Below, piece by piece: positions 9,986 through 19,519 of a DNA stretch of 64,000 nucleotides. The position numbers and the translations under genes are program-made. A model generated the notes under the pieces. The model was not told the origin of the DNA and did not search any database. It was given only the letters and a program-made list of their open reading frames with translations. Location: NCBI GenBank assembly GCA_000750105.3, contig JPHH03000009.1:62001-126000 (forward strand), in the 5' to 3' direction. Positions within the stretch are counted from its first letter, which is position 1. Every line of letters begins with the position of its first letter. The DNA is from Tolypocladium sp. Sup5 PDA-1 (Eukaryota; Ascomycota; Sordariomycetes; Hypocreales; Ophiocordycipitaceae).

Positions 9986-12257
9986 TCACGGTAGAATAGA
10001 CATAGACTGCCCGGCTGCGGACAGATCAACCTGCTCCATCGGCGGCCACCACTGCGACCATGCCCCCTGTTCGTCGAGGTTGCTGCTGACTTCTGCCATC
10101 AGCTGATTCAGAAGCGTGTTTGTGTCAAGTCGGTTCTCAGGTGTGTTGGTTGTCCCAGTCATCTGGTCCAGTGGCGTCGACGCTGCCGCCCTTTCTGCAC
10201 CGTCAATCTCTCTGTTGTGCTCGTCCGTCCTGTCCACGACCCGAAACTCGTGCACCGACTGATGAAGCGTGTCAAAGTCGTCTCGCGTCCTACCCCGGTA
10301 CCGCGTCCGGTCTTTGGTGTGGCGCTCATACAAGAGCGCCGCTTGTTGTATCGTTTTGATCTGATAGTGTTAGCTTCCATGTGGCCGCTCGATTGGATCC
10401 GGGGCAGCATACCCAGCCATCGGCAATCTTCCACACGTGGCGAAACTCCTGCAGGTAGTCGAGGCACATCTTCAAGTACGCCCCCGCGTCCGGGCTGCGG
10501 TCGAGGTTCATGCGCGGAAAGCTAGACACGTAAAGATTCACATATCCGGCAGAGAACGCGCAGAAGCCGGCAAACGGCGTCATCAGGTGGACGCCGCACT
10601 CGGACGCTTCGTGGAGGATCCTAGCGATGTTTTCTGCTGCTCCGAATAGCAGCCGCGCGCTCTCTTCCCACCAGCCAGGCGGCGCGGGGGCTTCGAGCCT
10701 GGGGTGGTCTATGGGCCCTTGAGGTTCCAGTTCCAGGGTCGGTAGGAAAGGAAAGTACTCGCGGTGCAGCATGAGGGTGCTTGGGGTCATGTTAGCTTAG
10801 AGACGATTCGGCCGAAGACAACGGCGGACCTACCTGACGTAGTAGAGCAGGTTCAGGTAGACAAACGTCTCACCAAAACCAAGCGTCATATGAATCGCCA
10901 CGGAGTTATTGGGATAATGCAACTTGCGATGCTGTCCCGCTCTCCAGGTCTCAAGCTGGCTCCTCGACAACGACCACGGCGACCCCGGCACCCACGGGCA
11001 ATTATGCGGCGCACACATCCCCGGCGCCCGCCGGCCGTCGTTGAAGATGAACGTCATGACCTGCGTCCAGATATCGAACCCGCTCACCAGAATCTCGAAG
11101 CTCTGCGTGACATCCAACATCCCGGACGTCTGGCCGGCGAGCGGGTGGTCCGCGCCGACGGCCTGCGGCGGTATGTCCGGCCCAAAGGCGAACTCGACGG
11201 CGCTGAGCGGGCGCGCGACCTTGAGCTTCTCCATCTCCGACATGGGCAGCATCGGGGGCGCGTAGGTGCCCGAGTTGACCATGCAGTCCATGATGAAACA
11301 CGCCCAGTAGGTCCGCGTCTCGATGGCGAGGGACACGGCGTCGTGGTGGCGCTCAGACGTGGGGTCGAGGGGATATGGGGCGACGCGCAGGCTGTGGAGG
11401 GCTTGCATGATGCGGATGGCGATCCCTGGAGAATCGAATAAGCCTCGAATCGCCCTCAGGGAGCCATGAGTTGACAGGTCAAACTTACCACAGTAGACCC
11501 AAGCTTTGTGAAAGTCGCGAGATCCCCACTCATGCAAGGTGATGATGAGCAGCGTCTGCACAACCTGAATCTTTGGCGGCTGCAGAATAAAGCCCGACAG
11601 CATCTCCTTTGTGTAGAGCGCATAATGTTCCCTGGTGAGCAGCTCCTCTGCCCAAGACACAGTTAATACCGACAACTGGGCCCTGGTCACCGCAAGTACA
11701 GCACCGAGCAGCGCCTTGCTCTCCGGGGACCGCACAGACTGAGACTCATTCATAAACGTCGGCAGGTGCAGGATGGCGAGCTCGGGAAAGTTGTTGATGA
11801 AGACGTTCAGGGCCTTGAGCACCACACTGTTTGACAGATTTGCGATGTGGGCATCAATCTCAGCCTTGTCATACACCAGAGTCTTCTGTGGCTGGTTGTC
11901 CGAGGGTATCGCTGGCCAAGATTCATTTTGAGTCTGCCGCGAATTGCTGGGGCGTTCCGTCGCATTGAGCTGTTGCTGTATGCTTGCCTGACGGTCATCC
12001 TGCCGCGACGATGCTACAGCATGTTTACGCAGGATCTTGCGGCGACTTGTCTTGCCCGCCGCAACTCGCGGCCTCGTCAACAGACAGCCGGTGACGCCAG
12101 ACTTTTCGCATCGCCGGCACGGAGGGCTCCCGGTATTGACACACTTGACTTTCGACCGTCTAAGACATCATCACAGTCAGCTATAGATGCTTTCGTCCTG
12201 GCATGGACATCGCCTCATCACTCACCGACAGGCGTCGCAGGATAAACTTGAGCGCAT
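9986..12257 (-). CDS. Zn2Cys6 transcription factor with fungal-specific TF domain
   Basis: Exons (minus strand): 12257-12226, 12159-11489, 11425-10834, 10779-10413, 10360-9986; 678 residues, all joins in frame. The first exon is only 32 nt and the zinc cluster is formed across the first intron: C7-X2-C10-X6-C17-X7-C25-X2-C28-X7-C36 with basic RRSKVK between C10 and C17. A basic segment follows (KTSRRKILRKH), then the fungal TF middle-homology region: SKALLGAVLAVTRAQL, VVQTLLIITLHEWGSRDFHKAW, then VYCGIAIRIMQALHSLRV after splicing and AIETRTYWACFIMDCMVNSG. The C-terminal exon carries YERHTKDRTRYRGRTRDDFDTLHQS. It acts in the nucleus as a homodimer by family precedent. Intron 11426-11488 is in-frame and stop-free. 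Two TCGGGTTTG words lie 30-120 bp upstream, which suggests autoregulation. Confidence 0.85.
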
Positions 12258-12287
12258 TATGCCTGCAGCATGGGTTCACGTCGGATC

Positions 12288-12378
12288 TCGGGTTTGAATG
12301 CAGGTTTGTGGGTGGTGGTTGGGACAGGTTCGGCCCGTCGGGAATGGACTTTGCCTCCAATGTGGAGAACAAACCCGA
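12288..12378. promoter_or_regulatory. Paired candidate regulator sites upstream of the Zn2Cys6 gene
   Basis: TCGGGTTTG at 12288-12296 and its reverse complement CAAACCCGA at 12370-12378 form an inverted pair 73 bp apart, just upstream of the regulator's start codon at 12257. Identical words occur in the aminotransferase/MFS promoter. Function is inferred. Confidence 0.4.
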
Positions 12379-13817
12379 CGTCCACTTTTCGGAAGTCGGC
12401 CTCAAGAACACCCATCTATTAGGCCTACAAGATGACTAAACTGATTCGTATAACGGAGGAGATGGAGATGCCATCTTGGCCATTCTGTACAAGCCACAAG
12501 GATCACAAAGGCGAAAACAATACACGCCCGAAATACAATTCATACAGAAGAACGGCAAGGAGCGGGAGGAATAGCAAGGGACGGGAGTAATTGCAAGGGA
12601 CGGGGGTAATAGCAAGCAACTCCAAGGAACAGGGGAAGTTTGGGGAAATACGGTTAGTGCTTTCGCACACTTGGAAAGGATAAAGTCAATAGCGTTTGTA
12701 TGCATCGTGTTGACCTTTGTAATCCTTGGGGGTTGTACGGATTAGTAGAAGTTGACTTGCTGATAGGCCGAAATTTTATTACTTGGCATCAATACTTTCA
12801 TCACCACACTCCTCTTTCAACAATCGACGCCATTCCTCAACCTCCCGGACAATACTCGTTCGGAGCGCAAGGCTCCATCCCTATTTGCTCTTCCCAGCCA
12901 TCTTCTTCTTCAGTTCTCGGAGGCGAGTAGCAGCTCTCCGGAGAACAAACGTGCGGCACCTCAGACTTACCCTACACCTTTCCAACCATGCCCGACCACT
13001 TCCGCAACCTGTGCAAGACCTCTATGCCTGGGTTTTTGTGCTGATCCGAAATACATCCACTCAATGGAAGGAAGTGTCTCGCAATATGATACATCAGTTT
13101 TGTAGTCTCATGTAAAGCAACCGACTACGTCGGACAGTTGCAGAAACAAAACTCGCACGTTACAGCCCCGCGGAAGACGCCACAGCCGACACAGTCCGGC
13201 TTCGCCACCGCAGCCCCGCGCGCACTGTTCACTCAACATCCGGCCACTAGCGCCACGTTTCGCGTTGGTCCCTGGACTCTCCCCGGATTCACAGGCAGGC
13301 GCCCCCCACTAGTCCGTGGCCTCGGTGACTTTCAGCGAGACCCCCCCTGCCGCAGCGGCCAAGCCTCGTCATCAAGCGCTGCAGCACCCCCAATCACAGC
13401 GCTGGACTTTCAGATGCTTGCGGCCGAACGGACCCGCGGCGCCCTCGGCCGGCTGCCAAACCCCACCATTCCAGCGAGGTGGGTGCCCGCAGCTACTCCC
13501 ACTCCAGTGAGGTCCAGTGTCTTATCAGCTGTCTGTCCCTCTCAACAACTTTCCATGCCAACTCCACCAACTCGACCTTGATCCTCCATCTTCCTACACG
13601 TGTAGCACCCCTACGACGGCTTCCTCCCGCGGAGCGCCTCTTCTTTTTCTTATTCTCCACACTTGCTCGAATATAATTCCCACCCGCACCGCGATATACC
13701 CTTTTTAGCGAAACCGGCTTCAACTCGCTTCTCGCCCCCCGTCGCGTGCGATCCCGTCCCCGTCGCCGGCGCACACCGGCCTCGCCCATCGCGAACCCCT
13801 CACAACGGACGCATAGA
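12379..13817. other. Long intergenic region and 5' leader of the adenylate kinase gene
   Basis: No convincing gene. At about 12540-12680 lie imperfect short repeats built on GGRATAGCAAGGGACGGG; they resemble the stretch at about 28740-28830 (see findings). The last ~250 bp is C/T-rich and is probably the leader of the kinase gene. Confidence 0.5.
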
Positions 13818-14731
13818 ATGCAACTCAAACAGGCGGCCAGAGTCATCCTAGTGGGCGCACCCGGCGTCGGCAAGGGCACGCAGAGCGAGCGCCTGCTCAA
13901 GCGCTTCCCCCAGCTGCAGTCCATCAGCACCGGCGACCTGCTGCGCAGCAATGTCAAGAACCGCACGCCTCTCGGTGCGTCTTCCCGGTGAACAAGGGTG
14001 CTTCGTATGCTAACAGCGTCGTCGTAGGCATCATGGCCGAAAAGACAATGAAGACGGGCGGCCTCGTCGCCGACGACCTGATGCTGCGGCTCATCTCCAG
14101 CGAGCTCCGGAACCGCGGCTGGCTCTTCGGCCAGGGCCGCCCCAACGTCATGACGCTCTCGTCCGAGGCCACGTCAACAGAGATGCCCTCGTCGCGCGAC
14201 CGCGGCCCCCCAATGGACGGCAGCGGCAGCCTCTCCGCGCAGCCCTGGTCCTATGACGAACACCACCACACCCACCACCCGGTCCAACACCACCAACCGC
14301 CCCCGCAAGCCTCCGACGACCCGTCCGCCTCCTTCATCCTCGACGGCTACCCGCGCACCGCCGCGCAGGCCACGACGCTCGACACCATCGTCCCCATCAA
14401 CCTCGCCGTCTCCATCAAGACGCCCTTCTCCGTCATCCTCGAGCGCATCGCCGGCCGCTGGGTCCACGAGCCCTCGGGCCGCGTCTACAACACCTCGTTC
14501 AACGCGCCCCGCGTCCCCGGCCGCGACGACGTCACCGGCGAGCCCCTCGTCCAGCGGCCCGACGACTCCGAGGGCGTCTACCGCGCCCGCTTCGCCCGCT
14601 TCCAGGAGACGAGCGAGCCGCTGCTCGAGCACTACGCCAAGAAGGGCGTCCTGCTCGAGGTCGAGGGCCTGAGCAGCGATGAGATCAGCCCCAAGCTGTA
14701 CGGCGAGTTTGAGAAGCGCTTCGTGCGGTGA
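13818..14731 (+). CDS. ADK2: Mitochondrial GTP:AMP phosphotransferase (adenylate kinase 3 type)
   Basis: Exons 13818-13974 and 14028-14731; 286 residues. P-loop GAPGVGKGT at residues 13-21, AMP-binding ISTGDLLRSNVK and GLVADDLMLRLI, FILDGYPRTAAQA, LID region with RIAGRWVHEPSGRVYNTSF (no zinc cysteines), and RPDDSEGVYRARFARFQE. It transfers phosphate between GTP and AMP in the mitochondrial matrix. Between GWLFG and SASFILDGYPRT there is an insertion of roughly 65 residues rich in Ser, His, Pro and Gln (coded at about 14130-14325), much longer than in most adenylate kinases though fungal homologues carry a variable insert here. Start at 13818 chosen because no upstream in-frame ATG exists. Confidence 0.9.
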
Positions 14732-15530
14732 CCTCTTTACACCCTTACACCTTTACATTCGCCATCTTCGTTTCAACAACACTTTTGTTTTTGCAAAGCC
14801 CTGTTACATAGTTTCTTGGCCTACCTGGATTTAGTTGCGCGGACTACTTGGATACTGTCCACGCTGGAGTTTGAATGCGGCATCGGGAGCACCGCTGGGT
14901 TCACCACGGGGTCGGTGATGGGTTGCATCCGCCCACGAAGGAACGCGGGGAGCAGCCTCGGGCCTCCCCCTCAGGAGTTTGTTTCTGTCGGTTAAGGTCA
15001 CCGCTTGTACATACCACGTACTACAACAGACCACCACACGCACTTGCACATGCCTCGGGCATACCCGTCCGTCCTAGAAATTATCGTCTGATCTACGGAC
15101 TGCATAGTATGCATGCGCGCGTCTTTCACATGATGTCGAAAGCCTGGGCCGAACCCAACGCCGAGCAACGTGCGCGAGCTCCACCGCCATGCATGCCGGG
15201 GAGATCCGGAGCGCGGATGTCACCAACCATGAACCCTGGCTCCGGGGAAACAGCACGTTCTCGGCCGAGACGGGATTGGTGCTGCTGTGCAATAGGTTTC
15301 ATTTGTCTTTAGATTTCCGTGTCGTATCGTGAGCTGTTTCTCGTGTCTATATAGCCCCGGCCCAGACAATCTTGTCGGAAATGCGTGACAACATCTCCCC
15401 TTCCCTCCCCTTCGATTGGACCTCGACCAGAACGCTAGTCAAACCACATGATATGCATACATAGGTAGGAACAAGGGCGCTGTACTCGCGCTCTGTGTGA
15501 ATGTAAGATCGCATTCCCCTCTGCTGTCGC
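14732..15530. other. Convergent intergenic region
   Basis: 3' flanks of the adenylate kinase (+) and the KDEL-receptor-like gene (-). Reading frames here look random; nothing supported. Confidence 0.5.
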
Positions 15531-16726
15531 TCATTCTCGCCATTCGTCTCCGCCCCGTATACCGCTCGGCACAGCACCTCCCTTGTTCTGCGACGATGAG
15601 GAGGGACCGGCGGCGTCATCTTCGTCGTCGTCGTCGTCCAGTGCCTTGGCCAGCTCATCCGGATCCTGCATCTTGGCGTCGGGGTCGACGGCTCCGTCCA
15701 GGCCGTCCGCGTCTTCCCGGTTCTGCCTGTCCGTGTCGAGCACGCCCTCATCTGCGCTGACCGAGATGCCGCGTGCTCCCCACTTGGGCCGGCCGGCGCC
15801 GCGCGGTCTACCGTTGTCGCCGTGCTCACCGCCCAGCGCCGGGGCGCTCTCCTCGTCGTCCTCGGCCGCTTCGACGTGCTTGCCAAAGATGCGGCGCAGG
15901 AGCCAGCCGCGGCGCATGTCGTCGGCGTCGACGATTCCGCCGCCGCGGAGCTTGACGCGCTGGCGCGTGTAGTAGACCCACGCAAAGTCAATGTATAGGG
16001 CCGTCTGGATGATGCCGAAGATTACGGACACGGCGTCGGGTTTGCGGCCCGAGGAGTCGAGCTCCCGCAGGAACCAGTTAAGGCAGTAGAGGGCACGATA
16101 GGAGCCCAGCGCGATGAGGTAGAAGGAGTCGATGACGGTGGGCACGGTGGTCTGCCGCAGGAGGAGCAGCTGGGGAAGGACACAAACGGACTCGAGGATC
16201 TCGGAAAACACCCACATCCACTACTCCGGTTAGCACTGCGAGTCTCGCTCAAGTTGGGACGGCGGTCTGGCTCTCACCGTTTGGAAGCCCCAATGCTTCT
16301 GAAAGATCATCATGACAAAGGGCGATAGCACCAGCGAGGCGCCCAGCACGCCGGCGCCCATCTTCCACGACAGCTCGCGCTCGCGGGAGCGGGGGTAGAG
16401 CCATTGCATGACGGCGAGGATGTAGAACGAGGACAGGATGTAGCTGATCTTGAAGAGCAGGTTCCAGGTCGAGGGCTCGGTGAAGATGTCGAGGTAGCGG
16501 GTGCAGAAGACGAGGGCGTAGAGGCCCTGGGTGATGAAGGAGACGCCCTCGGCGCTGCGGTTTCGGTGGATGGCGAAGATGAGGATGCACTTGGAGAGGG
16601 CGTGGGACAGGTCGCCCATGATGCGGAAGATCTGCGAGGGCTGTCAGCTCGTGTCGTAGATGGGCATCTTCCTGTGGCGCATCGTGGCCTACGGGTGGGT
16701 GGGCAACTCACGTTCCACGCACCCAT
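15531..16726 (-). CDS. ER lumen protein-retaining receptor (KDEL/HDEL receptor-like) with acidic C-terminal extension
   Basis: Exons 16726-16712 (five codons, MGAWN), 16631-16278 and 16220-15531; 352 residues. The core IFRIMGDLSHALSKCILIFAI, GVSFITQGLYALVFCTRYLD and NLLFKISYILSSFYI is the ERD2 signature; later helices include LPQLLLLRQ and ALGSYRALYCLNW. ERD2 proteins are seven-helix Golgi/ER receptors that return K/HDEL-bearing proteins to the ER. Typical receptors are about 210-220 residues. Here ~100 residues follow the last helix (after IDFAWVYYTRQRVKL), ending in an Asp-rich and Ser-rich stretch. This may be a paralogue rather than the housekeeping receptor. The very short first exon is supported by a clean donor and by restoring the family N-terminus. 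Confidence 0.85.
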
Positions 16727-17920
16727 CGTGGCAGCTCGAGCGGGTGCTCGCAGTCGTGCTCTAGAGGGAGATGTGCTGAAGGTATCAACAAGCGCCAGCG
16801 CCTTCTGGCTCGCTGAGGCTGATGGCGGTGCTGGAGATGCGGTTGGGGGGGCAGCTCGAGGTTGGAGGGGGAGAAGGACACGAGGCGAGGAGCTGAGATG
16901 GAGCTTGCGTCAGGCTGCTGATCTACTGTGGCTGGTGTGTGGAGGCGGTTAGCGCACCCGGGCGGATGACACCTTGAGAACGTGAGACGGCCCACTTGCG
17001 GGAGGACAGCCAGCAGCGCCCTGATGGTAATGGCCGTACGACCCATTGAGGAGGTGAATGCCATGGAACAGCAGGCGCAGAGGGAAATGAAGTGGGCGAT
17101 TATTTGCGTCACCAGAGCACGAAAACTGTGACCGAACCGAGGCGCCTACGGAGCAGAGACGGGAGGCTGTAAGCGGCCCAGGGGAGTGGCTTACGCAGGG
17201 AAAGCTGCCGTGTCTGCAACTACTGCATTTCGTAGATCTGAAACAAGGCTGCAACATGCAGATGGAGTTGAAATTAACAAGCCGTACAAAGTCGATTCGG
17301 TCGAGTCTGTTTAAACTCGGAAAGCATCCCCTTGGGAGGCTCCACGCAACCGCCGCCTCAACATAGCACAACTTGCATCTCCAGCACAACTCCTCGGCGA
17401 GGACAATGGCAGCGAATGGAGGGAGAATGGGTCCTGCCGCACTTCGTCGAGGTTTACCTGGCAGCATTACATACACAAATCAGCCGGCTGTGGTGGGTGG
17501 TGACGCGGACAGCCGTGGTAGCCGGGTTGCCGGGCATCTCCAGGTGGTGTGCGGATCCAGGTGCCGCTTATCTTATCCGGGGCCGATTTGCCGATGCATG
17601 CGGTGGCCGCCAGGGGTGAAGAGACTCTCTCGAGTCGCATCGTCGCGCCGAGCACGACGACTCGCACGTTGCACCATTTCCCCTCTGCCAGATGCAAACG
17701 CAGCTCGCCAGACAATGCGCGCGCGCTGGCCGAGTATCTACTTAGAGGACGCCTGCGCCTGAGAGCGACAGCCACGAACCTGCGACCAACATAGCTGCAG
17801 CTGGCCAATGAGGGCGCTGCATCGCAGGCCGCGCACGTGTTCGACGAGCCGCTCAAGCCGCTCCCCAGACCCAGATCCAGAAGGTCAGGGACCGTGGGCC
17901 GCGGGCAGACATCAAGGGGA
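16727..17920. other. Divergent intergenic region (ERD2-like / LicD-like)
   Basis: About 1.2 kb between two divergent starts. Several overlapping open frames exist on both strands but none shows domain or codon structure. It holds the promoters of both genes. Confidence 0.5.
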
Positions 17921-19011
17921 ATGAGGTCTCCGCCGTGCGCCGGGCTGCTGTTGCTGGTCGCGGCCGTCGCCGGGGCCGCCGCGACCATTGCCAAGCGAGA
18001 TCCTGTCCCGGCCGACCAGTGGCGATATCCCGAGCCAAAGTACTTCAGTGAGTACCCCTGATGTGCATGCAAGGTGTTGCGTTCCCTCAACAAAGTGCTA
18101 ACCATCTCACTTAGAGGAAGCCTTGTATGTGCCGTCCCGCAATACATGACACGCACTCCCTGACTTGCTTGTGACTTGAAGCAACGAAGCGCATTACGAT
18201 GCCCGGTTCATGGTTGAGCCCCTCGAGGAGGCCCCTCACCGGGAAGCCATTCGAGTGCTGATCCAGACGTACCTCGCGACCTGTCGCGAGCTCGGCGTCC
18301 AGACGTGGCTCATGCACGGAAGCCTGCTCGGTTGGTGGTGGGGAAAGAAGGCAAGCCTCCATCTTGCTGCCCCTGAAGGATTCGTGCCTAACCCGCCCAA
18401 GGTCATGCCCTGGGATTTCGACGCAGACGTCCAAGTCACCGAGGGCGACATGTACTTTCTGGCCGCCTACTACAACATGACCGTCTACTACTACAAGTAC
18501 GCCGGCATGCAAAAGGGGCGGCACTTTCTGCTCGACATCAACCCTGCCTTTACCTACCGGGGGCAGGACGATGCGCTCAACTTCATCGACGCTCGCTGGG
18601 TCGACATGGAAAGCGGCTTGTTCATCGACATCACTGCCGCGAGGTATGACCCCGAGCACGAGGCCGGCGAAGGCATGCTGTACGACAAAAACGAGCACGA
18701 GTATCGGGTAAGCGGCGACTCTGGCGTGCTTCCGCGGGCTATGCGCCGGTGGACTGACGTGCGACAGGATACATACGTGTTTCCGCTGAGGGACACCACC
18801 TTTGAGGGAGTCCCGGCCAAGATACCGTTTCGATACAAGGAGATGCTCGAGTCGGAATATGGCAAGGCGGCGTTGATGAACAACGAGTTTCACGGGTATG
18901 TTTTACGACCCATCATCGGAACGTTTCTAACGCTCACTTCCCAGGCACGTCTTTGACAAAGGCGAGATGCAGTGGGTGATTGCGCCCAAAAACCACTTGT
19001 ATGATGATTAG
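17921..19011 (+). CDS. LicD/Mnn4-like family protein, secretory
   Basis: Six exons: 17921-18047, 18115-18124, 18182-18350, 18402-18707, 18768-18895, 18945-19011; 268 residues. Residues 1-22 (MRSPPCAGLLLLVAAVAGAAA) are a signal peptide. Family blocks: YF-KEAFNEAHYDARF, TWLMHGSLLGWWWGKK-VMPWDFDADVQV (an Asp-rich DxDxD motif typical of LicD-fold transferases), FIDITA and DTTFEGVPAKIPFRY. Members are linked to phosphosugar or phosphocholine transfer; fungal relatives resemble Mnn4, a mannosylphosphorylation factor, so action in the Golgi or ER lumen is likely. Exon 2 is only 10 nt, and intron 18351-18401 has a GC donor (AAG|GCAAGC). Both are supported by exact restoration of conserved sequence. 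The protein ends shortly after HVFDKGEMQWV. Confidence 0.8.
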
Positions 19012-19519
19012 CAGACCGGAATGTGCAGAGGGAGAAGCCTGAATTTGAACTGGCTGTTGTCGTCATCCGACGTGGAGGAATCTCGGAGTTGAACTATACT
19101 ATACCAGGCGCTGGGGCGCATGCTGCCATGTTCACAAGGTGCACGGGGAATGGATTGGCTGTCCAAGGCGCTTTAACGTACAATCGAATTTCCGTTTCAA
19201 AATCCAAAAGAAGAGATCTTGTCATCGATCAATGTGTGCTTCTGCTTCAAGACATGAGTGCTTAACCGCGTATGATCCCGTGCTGCGGTGTGGCTCCGCG
19301 GTGTGGCTCGGTGAACTGCGTGCGACCACTTCAACGGCCCCGCGACGTCACCCCAACTTCCAGCACGCGTCTCCCAAGCTACGCGTCGCGGGCACTGCAA
19401 CGCCAACCCTTCACTACCACGATACAAATTCGCAACCAAACCGTTGAATCGGCTTATGACGGAACGGACTTGCATGTCGCGCCTGTAATTTATTTGATTC
19501 TTCTGCGCTGCCGCCCATC
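19012..19519. other. Intergenic, promoter of the kinetochore-like gene
   Basis: No gene or repeat recognised. Confidence 0.5.

Noticed and set aside
13138..13581. 147-residue ORF before the adenylate kinase gene
   Set aside because: Pro/Ala/Thr-rich random-looking translation in a C/T-rich leader; no start context or motif.
17467..18156. 229-residue minus ORF overlapping the LicD-like start
   Set aside because: No motif, and it overlaps the signal-peptide exon of a better-supported gene.
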